Shown: piece after piece, positions 10,668-21,899 of the stretch
Position numbering within the stretch: position 1 is the first letter of the stretch
How the letters are laid out: every line of letters starts with the position of its first letter
NCBI GenBank assembly: GCA_911728435.2
Contig: OU452203.1
Coordinates: forward strand, 13,909,651 to 13,973,650
DNA: 64,000 bases
DNA from: Apoderus coryli
Lineage: Eukaryota > Arthropoda > Insecta > Coleoptera > Attelabidae
Reading direction: 5' to 3'
Translations under genes and position numbers: made by a program
The notes under the pieces: model-generated
What the model was told of the DNA's origin: nothing
What the model saw: the letters and a program-made list of their open reading frames with translations, nothing else
Databases searched by the model: none

Positions 10668-13009
10668 TGTCGATTTTCGGACGAAGGTGATATCGAATGT
10701 GTGACGATGGAGTGGACATCTCTAGTGACAGTTTCATATTTTTCTGGCATTTTTCGCCTGGGGTTTCCACATATTTGACTGCAATTTTGCACGCCTATTT
10801 GGGGAAAATTAGTGGAAAGCCCTATTATAAATTATAGTTAACATAGGGTTGGTTTAGCGAATATGTATTGATGAGTATAAGTTAACTGTAGACAGCTTGG
10901 CTGGATTTATTACGTACTGGAAAGCAGAGTTTTTAGAGATAAAATCGTGAAAATCAGGTGGAAACGCATGATAATTTGTGTGATCTTCGCTTAAGAGCCA
11001 CATTTGATCCAGGGCTCTTTCGAGGGAAGTGTTAATCTTTCGACGTGTGTCTTACTCTTATGAGATTAATCATATTTTACCATAATTCTGGAACGAGACT
11101 AAATACTTGACTGTTACAATTTAACATCGCTCATTTCTAACCTTACACTCCCTTAAATATTATATAATTTTTGAACCACCCTATGTGTTTATCTGTATTG
11201 CGAAAAATGGAGTAGAGCTTTGCTAGACAATAAAGCTTAGGATACATTATTAACACGTGTCGTGTTAAGTCCGCACGTCAGAATACGACACATCAGATAT
11301 GCCAGACACATTGCTTTGAGGCGATACATATACTTTATGCTGGCGCTTTTTTTTTTTGTTTTGATTGCATTTATTTGGAAAAACTCTGAGAAATAGAAGT
11401 TGTTCAATCGTGCCCAGTTTATTCCTTTATCATATTATGGAGAATTTAATTGAAGGTATGTATTTCTAATTGATGTGTTTAAAAGTTTAAATTCAACATA
11501 CCAAGAATATTTGCGATTAATTCAACTAAACAACATTTCTATGCAAGATAAAAGATAAATAAGATTAACATTAACACAAAAACTGTTGAAAGTGATTGCT
11601 TCGTTGGACCCGTATTTCTACTAGAAAGACTTAACGGAGAGATATATTGCGACTTTCTGGCACATACGCTTCCTGGATTTTGGAAAACGAACCATTGGCA
11701 ATAAGAAAATGCAATGTGATTTATGCACGAAGGTGCACCAGCGCAGGAATAGCTTTATATTAGGTAATTTCAATGTACTGCTGACGATGCTTTAATGAAA
11801 GAGACTAGTGCATCACTAAATCCATTTGAAGATAACTTGAAGAGGAATACAACATGCTCAACTCTGTCAAAGGCTTTCGAGAAGTCAGTGTAAATAAAAT
11901 CAACTTGGAGTTGTGAATTTAAAGCCCGTCCTTTCACTAAAGCATGCTAAATTTATAACTGTGCTTCTTTCATTACATAAGGAATGTTGATCCAGGCATA
12001 ATTATATGCCTTACCTGACTAAAACTCGATTAGGCGAGTGATATCTCAAAGCCTTCGAAAAACACGAAGTTATAGCAAAATATAGTCAGTTGTATTAAGT
12101 TTTTTTTGGAAATAATTAGATTGAATAAAAAAGTTTCATTCATTCGTAACATAATAATAAAAACGAGCATCAGCACTACCGCCTCCTTATAAATCAAATT
12201 CACTGTGCACGAATCGTTTACAAACACAAAGCACGTGAGCAATGACTCGTTTCGAACCCATATGTGCGTGTTTTGAAATATTTTACCTAATGGAAAGAAC
12301 AAAATCTATTTTATTGGAACAACGTAGAAGGTGAAATATACAAGCTGTCCCGACATTTAAACAAAAAAGATTATATAATTTTGCTATGTATATAAGCTAT
12401 TAGTTGGACTGATCGTAACTGATTCATTTTAAGATAGTCAGAATTAATCCAAGCTTTTTTTAAGTCGACAATATTCTAGATTTCTAGAAGACTTAATATA
12501 AGTACAGTTCTATTAGTAATTTCATTATATTTTCCTAATTAATTAGATAACATACAATAATTTTATTTTTTCCGCATTTCGACCACTTTCTATTTAGCCC
12601 AAAAACTGTAGGTTATGAGCCCAGATAAGTGAATGTGTAGTTTGAAGTGAATTCAAATTGGTATAAAAATATAAATTGAGTTCCTTCAGTCGGTCATTAA
12701 GAATAAAAATAGCTACTAATACGGGGATAGTTCAATCCAAGAAAATAAAATTTGTAAGATTTAAAGTGTGCTTCACTAAAACTCTAATATGGCGTTCACG
12801 ATCAGGACCAAACAACGAATGAAACTACCAATGCATTACATGAAGTAAAACGATGATCCAGAATTATACTATCATGCTATCAGGTATTGAAACCATCTGA
12901 ATAAGCAAAGATAAAGACATACATTGTAGGTTATATGCTCAACAAAATTAGAAAACTTATCAAATAAGTAAAAATATGTAAACGAGATATTGCCTCTTTG
13001 ACAAGAACT
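10668..13009. other. No gene outside the LINE RT scrap at 11.8-12.0 kb
   Basis: Apart from the LINE fragment, nothing beyond AT-rich sequence and isolated short frames was recognised. Confidence 0.45.
11772..11990 (-). pseudogene. LINE RT scrap carrying the motif-A aspartate
   Basis: The minus strand reads QHSLCNERSTVINLAC, then after a frameshift HALVKGRALNSQLQVDFIY, TDFSKAFDRVEHVVFLFKL and a diverged tail. QHGF-x-GRST-x-TNL followed by (V/I)YTDFSKAFDxVxH is the hallmark of the fingers and palm of LINE reverse transcriptases; the catalytic aspartate of motif A is kept in TDFSKAFD. Only about 70 codons are recognisable. The neighbouring sequence on both sides is not readable as LINE. Confidence 0.8.
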
Positions 13010-13150
13010 GTCCTGGGCAGGAAAAAAAATTGGTTGTGTCGCCCCAAAACAAAATATATGACCTGCGTAACGAAACAGAATTTTAATAATTATAATTGTA
13101 TTATTTTCATTATTTCCAATAAACTAACGTAAATAACTAACTACTTTATT
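13010..13150 (+). repeat. GGTTGTGTCGCCCC repeat, copy A
   Basis: GGTTGTGTCGCCCCAAAAC, then ATATATGACCTGCGTAACGA and the AT-rich series AATTATAATTGTATTATTTT. A second copy lies in inverted orientation at 15,893-16,075, so the two are the arms of a roughly 3 kb inverted arrangement or independent insertions. Confidence 0.65.
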
Positions 13151-13867
13151 CAAAGATTTAAAAAAAATATTTGCAGAGCTGTTAAAGTACTCAATAACTA
13201 CGTATATTATAATAAGAGTTATACGTTCCAACTACCTAACTAGTGAAATTTTAAACGCAATCTTCTCGAGAATTATAGGGGCAAATATCAAAAGTGACCT
13301 ATGAATCGGTCAATCAATTTTTATTGTTCTTAAAGATTCACAATCTTATAACAATGGAGTTCGGCTTACTAGCAAAAACAGAAAATAATAATGAACATAA
13401 TTATATGAAAAAATAACATATTTTCCTTAATATAATGAAAATCTAAATACCCATACCAAAGAAAGGAAATTCTTACACTAGTGATAAAGAGAAAAAAAAA
13501 AAAAGAAAAACACAAAGTACAAAAAATCACTCATTTAAAACAAATAATCGCAGTTTCAGAGACCCAAGAAGAAAATTAGCAAACAATTATTTAAAGTTGA
13601 CACGAATCGTTCAACATTTTGCATTATTGGGACACAATTACGAAAGCCAAAGAGTATGTGGTGAAGTGATTCATTGACAACTAAACTGTTTATATAGGAG
13701 AATCTGTAGAAATTAATATTACTTAACTTAATTTGGACTAAAATCCTTATGTAATGAATTAAGGCATTAAAGATTTAATAAATTTGAGCAGTGTGAGAAA
13801 TCAAAAGTGATCTATCGCTGTAAAGTAGATAAAAATGATGTATCACTCGACCCCTACTGCTATTTGA

Positions 13868-14045
13868 AAATTTAGCGGTTGTGTTCACCCCTATCACAGG
13901 ACTTAAGCGGTTTCAACAAAAAACTAACGGTTCATCCTAGGAGTCCCCCAAACTCATGTACCAAAATTTAGCTCAATTGGTTAAAGCGTTTAGGCGCTAT
14001 CGTGGAGGAATATATATGGAAATGGTCTTAATGGTCTCAGGGAAC
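13868..14045 (+). repeat. Retroelement-tail-like repeat, copy A
   Basis: This stretch shares a long series with 16,429-16,635: GGTTGTGTTCA..., CCAAAATTTAGCTCAATTGG, TTAAAGCGTTTAGGCGCTAT, GGAAATGGTCTTAAT. The block 'CCAAA-TTT-...-TTGGTT-AGCGTTT-GCG-TAT-GTGG' resembles the 3' ends of RTE-type LINEs and their SINEs in insects. That assignment is inference from the general pattern. Confidence 0.5.
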
Positions 14046-14049
14046 TAAA

Positions 14050-15620
14050 TAAATAAATATAGCAAAACATTGTCGTCAAAAAGGACATTATAAAAATATC
14101 TAATACAAATAAAGTGCTAATCGCCACATGTCTTAGTTTTAATATTAAATATATGTCTACAGCGGTGCATCGCCACACATGTCGAAAACTAAAAATTTGT
14201 TGACGAATTGACAAATAAGAGGACCGAAAAATGGTATAGTAGCAAACATATCAAACCTATGTAGTAAGTAGCAACAAGCTACTGACACAAATATTTGGAT
14301 CAGTGAGTAATAGTTATTAAACACCATAATCTACTTCATTCCGTTTTTCGACAATTGTTTATTTACACCAAAAATTCAAAAAGCTGGTGGTTGACTTACG
14401 CATGTTTTCCGTAATATATAAAAAAAAAATTGTTTGGTTCATAGCTAGAGTTTAATGCAAGACGACTCCTTTTGTCATACAATAGCTTAAGCTGCTTTAT
14501 CAATAATTTTAATATAAGTGAAAAAGTAGATTACTGAATTCATTTTTAATGTATAAAGACACATTCTCATCCCATTCTAAGGATAACGCTGTCCGGTAAC
14601 AGACATTCTTGTCTAGTATAAAAGCAAACACAAAATTTAAGTTGAACAGAGCCCAAAGGGAATGTGGCAAATGAAATAAAGCTTACCGGATTTTAATCAA
14701 GAATTCCATCAATACCGATGAAGAGAAAAAAATAATAAAAAACGTCGAGTGAAGCGGTAGAAAAAGAAAATCCTCTTTGCGTTCAATCAATTTCTAAATG
14801 ATTTTTTCGGGGGATGATGTGTAATTTCTTTTAAACCGAAAGGAAATTAAAACGAAATTTGTTTTTGCAAAATTCGGTGCAATGATGATGTATATCGTGA
14901 AATATTCCAAAAGTGCATGCATATTTATATTTTTATGCTAAAAAAATAAACTTACTACAACGACATTTATTAATCAATGAGTGGAACCTTTGGCATACAG
15001 TAATATTGATTGAGACGTTTTTTCCAAGTTCACCAAAACACTGATTTAAATCTTGACGCGCGTTTATAGTTGCGGGCACCTAATTATTTTTAATTTACGA
15101 ATTGATTTATATTAAGTTTTATTCAACTTTTTTTATATAAAGGTCATTGATTAATTTAGATTTTTTCATTCACGTAGTGGCAAAATACCCAAATAATAAA
15201 CCTCAATTAATTCGCGCCACAACAAACTGTTTTGTATAAAGTTTAACCTAAACTTAAACTACTTAAAACTAACTTACATTAACGAACTAGGACTAAATAT
15301 AAACTGTACTTAATTACTTTTCATTTTAAATGAGTAATTATTTTAGACTTAAATTTATTGAAATTCACATAATACATATCACAATGTTCTTGCAATGAGT
15401 TAAAAGTTAGTTAGTTAGGAGTAGTTAGCAGAAATGTTTGATTATTTTTTGTTTTTGTTATTGGGATAGCAAAGTTTATTAATGCCAATGTTCTGGAGTC
15501 ATAGGCGATGTTGTGAATTATTTTAAAGAAATACAATCTACCTACTTGACAATATTCTTCTGTTAAATAGAGAATACCAATCAAAGACTTCCAGTCAAAA
15601 CCTCGAATTTATTATATAGA
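14050..15620. other. No gene supported
   Basis: AT-rich; includes short A-runs and no convincing frame on either strand. Confidence 0.5.
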
Positions 15621-15623
15621 CGT

Positions 15624-15825
15624 GATATGTTTCGCCCTACGCAGGCATTATCAGACTTTTCTGTAATCAATACATCTTCACATTAAAGATAAATGAAACA
15701 AATACATAAAATTCAATGTGAACCAGCCCAACATGCCATGCTATGGTCACATTGAATTTCATGTATTTGTTTTATTTATATTTAGTGTGTTGATTATGGA
15801 AAACTCTGATGATGCCTGCTTTAAA
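15624..15825. repeat. Palindromic element with hammerhead-like motif in its left arm
   Basis: Two arms face each other: GCAGGCATTATCAGACTTTT... at 15,641 onward against ...GAAAACTCTGATGATGCCTG to 15,822. The inner arms are ACAAATACATRAAATTCAAT and its complement around 15,698-15,775. On the minus strand the left arm gives CUGAUAA, then stem GCCU/AGGGC, then GAAACAUAU-C (15,654-15,624), a decayed hammerhead-like series with G8 replaced by A. Confidence 0.6.
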
Positions 15826-15835
15826 GCATTTTTCG

Positions 15836-15886
15836 CATGCGGAAGGTTATGGGTTCAAATCCCAGCTCTGGCAATACTTTTTTTCT
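15836..15886 (+). repeat. tRNA-like/SINE fragment with B box and T-run
   Basis: GGGTTCAAATCCC forms a T-arm-like hairpin containing a Pol III B box (GGTTCAAATCC), preceded by GCATTTTTCGCATGC, which can form an anticodon-arm-like hairpin, and followed by CTCTGGCA and a run of seven T, a Pol III terminator. The 5' half (acceptor and D arm, A box) is absent. It is a tRNA-derived remnant, not a functional tRNA. Confidence 0.5.
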
Positions 15887-15892
15887 TCTGAT

Positions 15893-16075
15893 TTTTGAGT
15901 AATATAGTTAGTTTGTTACGTTAGTTTATCGGTAATAATGAAAATAATACAATTATAATTATATTAATTATTAAAATTCTGTTTCGTTACGGAGGTCATA
16001 TATTTTTGATTATATTATAACTTGTCGGGAAAGTTTCGGGGTGACACAACCGATTTTTCTCATTTCAGTTACAAA
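15893..16075 (-). repeat. GGTTGTGTCACCCC repeat, copy B (inverted)
   Basis: Read on the minus strand it gives GGTTGTGTCACCCCGAAAC, TATATGACCTCCGTAACGA and the same AT-rich tail as 13,010-13,150, extended by about 40 bp of extra internal sequence. Confidence 0.65.
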
Positions 16076-16428
16076 CTTTTATGAATTGCATGAGATTTTA
16101 AATAAGAAGGGTGTAGAAATTTCACGTAACAATTAATTCATGTTAAAAATAAGAAATTTAAAGAAAGGTAAACAATCGATATTGAGCTGATCATTGACAT
16201 GTTAATGATATTGTTATTTTTTGCCATGAATGAAGTATTTTCATATAGAAACGATACCTCAGTATAAACCCTGTGTCAAAATTATATTAGCGTGAGCTTG
16301 GTTAAACTGAACTGAGTGTCATAATCTTATCAACATATCTAGCGAAATAAACATCATGAGATATTTGTTTATGAATCCTAGACACATAGGATATATTTTA
16401 GCTACAAGTGTTGACATTCTATTTAAGA

Positions 16429-16635
16429 ATTTGGGGGTTGTGTTCACTACCACAGAGTTAAAGCGATTTCAACCAAAAACTAATGGGTTCATCCTAAGTC
16501 TCTTCCAAACTCAGGTGCCAAAATTTAACTCAATTGGTTGAAGCGTTTATGCGCTATCGTGGAAGAATACATCCAGACATAGAGACACACATTCAGGCAG
16601 ACTTCCATCTGGAAATGGTCTTAATCGTTTCAGCG
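16429..16635 (+). repeat. Retroelement-tail-like repeat, copy B
   Basis: The longer of the two copies of the repeat described at 13,868. It includes GGAAGAATACATCCAGACAT and CAGGCAGACTTCCATCTGG, which copy A has lost by an internal deletion between GGAGGAATA and TGGAAATGG. Confidence 0.5.
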
Positions 16636-16639
16636 CAAA

Positions 16640-17860
16640 ATGCACAAAATGGTAAGAATCTTAGATTTTTGACTGTGCATCTAGGTAGGACTCATGAGCA
16701 TTTTTGATTGTATTCATACCTTGATAACTCTATATTATTCTATTATATGTGTTCGTGGATTTTACTTGATTATTTAGATGTCTTGAAAGTTAAGTTCCAT
16801 TTGTTAAAACAATGAAAGATAAAGATATATATGTCAAGCTACTAAAGATGGAATACTTTCGAAATATGACTGATAATTTCTATGATATATAAAATACATT
16901 TGTTAAAATAACAGAGAAACTGATATGGTGTTATGATCTCGTTGAGCTTTTTGGTACGGAAAGTATATCAATCCTAAAACCATATTTAGTTAGTTACTCT
17001 TTGAGGCTACATAAAAATCTACTTCACCAAAATTTTCCCTGTATACTCCATTTTACATCAAGTGGTATATTATTTTGTGTTTATTTCTAAAACGTAAAAT
17101 TATCTGTAAGTCAAGTTGCTTACATTTCATTTCTAATATACATGCCTCTGGGCAAACTCCTGCCTTTTTCCCTTGCTTTCAATACCATCCAGATGTTTTT
17201 ACATTAAAATTTACTTTGCCAGTGAGGGAATGCCTTTGAGAGTTGCAAAATAATTTGGATTATTATCCATTTTTAACAAAGAGACGGCGAAAATTTCGCA
17301 CGAATGCGGTTTACTTTGCATAATAAATTTCGTTTCGGTTCTGTTTGTTTGCTTCTCATGATGGTATTTCCAAAGTGAAACAGTGAGATGAGAAACGGTT
17401 AGAAAAAGGTCGGTTGGTAGTTTTGCTAGTCTAATTTCAGTTTGAGAGAGCTGGAATTGTAAATAGTGTACACATGAATTTTATATTTTCATTTTGTAGA
17501 ATCCTATTAAACATTTAATACTCGTACTCGTCTATCCATTTAAATATGTACACTAACTAAACAATAAAGAATGAATTTAATAATAAAGACTGTATTATAA
17601 GTAAAATAAACTTCATTAAGAATTTTCTTGCACTTTTGTTATAGGAAACCTTAATACATGTTATTCTTATTTTTTATGCACAATCCAAAAAAGCATAATC
17701 CACAAAGTACAGGGCATGCCATTTAAAAAGCCATATATTTGATATTCTACTCTTTTTAAAGCCCTGTATTTTTTAAAATATTTTTAAAATGTGGTCTTAG
17801 TAAACCTACATAACGTTCCTGCATTAGAAATTGAATTGAATTGAAACACAAATTTATAAA
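16640..17860. other. No gene supported
   Basis: Nothing recognisable beyond AT-rich sequence. Confidence 0.5.
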
Positions 17861-18571
17861 CAGGGTGTCCCACTTAAGATGGATACAAGCCAATAACTAA
17901 TCTAACTTTTGGTAGGACGGTTTACGGTTATAAGATACACATTTTCATTGAGGTAAAAAGTGCGGTACCTCATTGACATACCTTTTAATGGGGTTACATT
18001 TTTTTCGTTCAAGAGTAAACTACTTTTAGGACATAATTTATTTAAAATCTGATAAATTTACTCGAGTCTTTGTCATCCAAAATACTGATAATTTTGATAA
18101 AAATGCATACAGTTTCATTAAAAATTTATGAAAAATGCATTAGAAACTATGGGGGCTTGGTCGAAGATATTGATCATGATGGTAACTACCTAAAAAAGAT
18201 AGTTGGATTGTTATAAAGTTCATACGGAGAATGCGGCGGCGTCGTGGAATTTGCCTTACTTATTCCCAATTAACTAAAAATTTCAATTTTTAATGACACA
18301 AACTGTATGAATTTTGATCAAAATTAAAACCTAAGTATTTTAGATGACAACGACTCTAGTAAATTTATCAGATTTGAAATAAATTATGTCCTAAAAGGAC
18401 GCACGACAAACAATTAAAAACAATTAAAACGTACGACAATGTGGTACCGCATTTTGTATCTCGATGAAAATGTCTATCTCGTAACAGAACACCTTCCTAC
18501 CAAAAATAATAAAAAAGGCTCAAAAAATAACAGAGTTATGGGCTTGTATCCATCTTAAGTGAGACACCCTG
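17861..18571. mobile_element. Foldback MITE with 31-bp CAGGGTGTC terminal repeats
   Basis: Left end CAGGGTGTCCCACTTAAGAT at 17,861 and right end at 18,571 are inverted repeats matching at 30 of 31 positions. Inside, long sub-terminal segments also pair, for example AAATCTGATAAATTTACTCG near 18,046 with its complement near 18,360, so most of the 711 bp is one large imperfect palindrome with a central unpaired part around 18,150-18,260. No transposase is encoded. It is a non-autonomous DNA element; a target-site duplication is not obvious. Confidence 0.8.
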
Positions 18572-19366
18572 ATGTATCCCTTTGATTCTATATCAAATTA
18601 ATTTAGTAGAAATTTTGTTATTCAAAGTACTTTTTTTACTGTAATTTAAAAATAGAAAAATACATAATTACATTAATTGAATGGGTTAAATAATTATGTA
18701 ATGCCTCCAAAAAATTCATAATATGATATGTTAAAGTGAAACACCCTGTCGTAGCGCATTAAACGCCTTAAAGTGAAGAAAACAATAACCCATTATTGAA
18801 AAATAACTTTTATGTTTAGAGACTAAACCGGCTTCAGAATTAACTGAAGCTCCAGCAGATGTTCTGTTGTTTTCTCTATACACGTATAATGTATATTTAT
18901 ACAAAATATTTTATCTCTTCGTAATGGCACATTTAAAAGCTGTTATTTTGTAAAGCAGCACTCAGCTATAAGCTGAAATGCTTTTCACTAAAATATAATA
19001 ATAATATTCTATAGATAGTTGAGTTGGAATAGGGAAAGTCAACTCACTTTTCATGGCATAAATGAATTTTCTATATAACTATTTTAATTTCATTTCAATT
19101 TATATGTTTAATACGTTTAGAACGTATGTAATAAAGCTTTTAGCTTTACAGTCTTTCCCACAGTTTATCAGAGACTTGAGTGGCTCCTTATTTATCTGCA
19201 TAAATTTTAAAATGATCATTATACACATAAAATCAAATTTCAATGAAAGAAATGCGTCACCTCCACAACTATTTATTATGAGTAAATGATTATGGACATG
19301 TTTCGATAGCTCTATGGTTCTCACTTTTAGCCACACAAAGCTACAAACATCAAGACTACAAACATA
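18572..19366. other. No gene supported
   Basis: Includes an isolated ACACCCTG end near 18,741. The overlapping frames at 19,062-19,336 on both strands carry no motif. Confidence 0.45.
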
Positions 19367-19712
19367 CAGGGTGTCTCACGCAACGCGAACTATCCCCTGA
19401 TCTCGAAAACAAAAAGATTTACTGAGAAATTGCATATTGCACACGAAACACCTAGCTACCACAAATCGTTAGAAGGTAGCTTGTTTAAGTTATTTATCTA
19501 ATTATTCCAAGAAATATAAAAATGTAAAAATATATAGGGTGTCCCATTTGAAATTCTGGAGTTATTGTCGGTGCAGACCTTTTCGTACTGTATTATTAAC
19601 ACTCAAATAATTTTAAAATTTCTTTAAAACCAATAAACTTTTGTATTAATTTTTTTTTAAATTCAGTAGTTTTTGAGAATAGGTACTCTCCCCTAATAAA
19701 GTGCCCACCCTG
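19367..19712. repeat. Two consecutive CAGGGTGT-type element ends
   Basis: TA-CAGGGTGTCTCACG begins at 19,367 and TAGGGTGTCCCATTT at 19,535. The second element ends at 19,712 with CACCCTG followed by TA. The ends resemble the TA-flanked terminal repeats of mariner-superfamily MITEs seen elsewhere in the window. Confidence 0.5.
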
Positions 19713-19714
19713 TA

Positions 19715-21379
19715 CAGGGTGTCCAGATTTCGTTGTAATTGCGGGGTAGCTCCGTTATTGGAAAGTTAGCGGGATTTCACGACACTTAGCTACTTTTTTG
19801 TGAAACTCACGACGCCGACGCCCTAATCATATTTTGGGGAACAGATGTAGTTTTCGATATACAGGGCTGATTTCAAAAAAATCACTTTTCGGACACCTCT
19901 CGTATCACGGATGCTATAACAGATATCCATCTTTATAAAGTGAGTTTTATATATTGAAATGTTGTGTTTGTAATAATAACGAAAATTGTTTGTTATGTTT
20001 GATTTGAATATGTTGGAATTTGTGCAAATTGTATGCAAACCTGAGGAAGTTACTAATTAGTAACGAAACGTCGTTTAAATAATTTGAGGAAAATAAAAAA
20101 TGTTTTTGTTTAAAAAAAGTTTTGTAATAAAAATTTATTAAAAATCTTGTTTACAAGCAACGTTATGACAACGTAAACCAGTTGTGTTGTAGTAACCTGT
20201 CAGGGTATACCCCGTCGAGAGCGCGGATGTGTGTCCGAGAAAACCGCTTTCTCTTTGAGCATTTAATGTAGTAAAACTATTTTTCTTGTTTCCTTGTTTT
20301 GATTTGTAATCCTGCGCTTACATTTTCGTGTTACTGTTTTAAATGTCATGGTAATATTCATTTATTTGTCATTTAAAACATTGTTGCATTGAGGTTAAAT
20401 TAACGTTTAGTAGAAATATCTGTATTTGAGTATTAAATAAACAATAGATTCTTTTCCATTTTCAAATTTTGAGGCCTATTTTTATCAGAAACAAGTAAGT
20501 AATGTTATACATTTTTGAAGTCAGAATGAAATGCTCTGTCGGATTAGACTAAAATAAAAAATGGCCAGAGACGAAACGTCGGATTTTAAATCTGGAACCA
20601 GCATCTCGTAGAAAGTTCTTTCACTTTTTTTATAGCTTCTTTAACAAAATAATTAAAAAATAAAAACGAAAATTTTTAATTTCAGTTTTTCTCAAAAATC
20701 TCAAAAACTGATTTTTTTGAAAAACGTTTTTTAACGGCAAATTGTCAAGTTCCTTTGACGGCATACGAAAGTATAAACTAAATAAAATTATCTCAGCAGA
20801 AAAAATTATACATAATATGTTCCTTTTGCGATGCTTTACCTAAAAATTGAAGTAAACTATAAAAATTTAAATATACAGTATGTCCACGGATGCGGTTAAC
20901 AAGAGTACAAATGGATCAAAAATTTAAAAATACGAAAAAAGTTATTCTTGATAAACAATTTTGATTGTTGGAAATATATAAACGGAGTTTGATAGATGTT
21001 TTAATGTGGAATACATAGGAGTATCTTTGATTTTAATGTTTCGTCTCAGTTTTAAAATATAGGTGTCCAAAAATTCTCATAAAATAAATTTTTGCATACC
21101 ACTCTCGAATTTCGATATTTCTAAAAATAAAACTATTAAGTGTCATATATCATTTGAGAGAAAAATATGCAATTTTAATGGGTAAAAAAATCAGGGTAGT
21201 TCCATTTAAAAAAACAAAAGTTAGGTTCATATTTGGAACTGAGACCAAATAAAAAAAAATCTACGCCTATGGACTCCACATAAAAACATCAAACGCCGTT
21301 TAAATATTTCCGATATCTGTTATAGTTTCCGAGATACGACAGGAGCTACCTTGCAATTGCAACGAAATCAGGTACCCTG
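19715..21379. mobile_element. Candidate 1.67-kb element with CAGGGTRYCC terminal repeats, TA-flanked
   Basis: The left end at 19,715 reads CAGGGTGTCCAGATTTCGTT; the right end at 21,379, read inward on the minus strand, is CAGGGTACCTGATTTCGTTG. Both continue with TGYAATTGC and GGTAGCTCC. TA lies outside each end (19,713-19,714 and 21,380-21,381). No transposase frame is recognisable inside. The best hammerhead-like motif (20,025-20,086) lies within. The ends are diverged, so two unrelated insertions of the same family in opposite orientation are an alternative. Confidence 0.45.
20025..20086 (+). ncRNA. Hammerhead-ribozyme-like motif, copy 1 (best stem I)
   Basis: In order: CUGAGGA (20,041-20,047), one extra A, stem II GUUACU/AGUAAC (20,049-20,054 with 20,059-20,064, loop AAUU), GAAA (20,065-20,068), self-complementary ACGU (20,068-20,071), C17 (20,072). 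Stem I pairs AAAC (20,037-20,040) with GUUU (20,073-20,076), then an internal loop, then CAAAUU (20,025-20,030) with AAUUUG (20,081-20,086). Expected cleavage is after GUC at 20,072. All classical core bases are present (CUGANGA, GAAA, UH). The base inserted before stem II is not classical. ACGU as stem III would favour a dimer. Confidence 0.5.
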
Positions 21380-21439
21380 TATGTGGATGCATTTTTTCAT
21401 TTTTGATTTTATTTCGATACTAGTTGTCACCATTACCAT

Positions 21440-21840
21440 CCTTCTTTTTTTTGTAACTCTAGTGAAAAAAGACGAAGGTCTGATAGAGGATTTTAAGAAC
21501 AATAGACTGTCAAAGAAACTGAAAGGGTCGAACTGGATCTGGTTTTTTAAACATAGGACAGCTTCGCTATCCTTAGCTTTATAAATCTGAAGGATCTGCA
21601 GTAAGGTCAATCGAACACCCTTGTCACATACATTTAATACCCACAGGTCAGTCCCTATACCAAAGATATGTCTCTCGTTAAGGAAATGATTTGAAAAGGA
21701 AGAAGATGTCTTGAAAATAATATCCTCTGAGGACACAATATTTATAGATTCATCAATTAATATAGTGTGTTCCTTTACACTAACTTCTATCCTGCGACCC
21801 GATTGACCCAGATATAATAATAATGTCAAACAATCCCGAT
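21440..21840 (-). pseudogene. Penelope-like element relic: GIY-YIG endonuclease domain
   Basis: In the minus-strand frame from 21,889, residues 26-41 read YLGQSGRRIEVSVKEH, residues 62-76 SSSFSNHFLNERHIF, residues 91-105 GVRLTLLQILQIYKA and residues 116-130 NQIQFDPFSFFDSLL. This order is typical of the C-terminal GIY-YIG endonuclease of Penelope-like retroelements (YIGQTGRxxxxRxKEH ... SxFAxHLLxxxH ... KGxxLDLLExxEIYK ... LNxQ ... LFD). The acidic residues usually seen in the LLExxEIYK helix are glutamines here. The frame is open, but no RT domain is recognisable upstream, so this is a fragment. Penelope-like elements are known carriers of hammerhead ribozymes. Confidence 0.75.
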
Positions 21841-21899
21841 TAAATTTAAAATAGAAAAGAAATGAACACACGTTTTCCAAATAGCGCATTTTACGTTTC

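Noticed and set aside
15836..15886. Functional tRNA gene
   Set aside because: Only the T arm, B box and a possible anticodon arm are present. The acceptor 5' strand, D arm and A box are missing.
20563..20600. ACGAAACGTCGG as a hammerhead motif
   Set aside because: GAAACGUC is present, but no CUGANGA lies upstream at a usable distance.
21351..21584. 77-codon plus-strand frame with hydrophobic N-terminus
   Set aside because: It is the shadow of the Penelope-like GIY-YIG frame on the minus strand.
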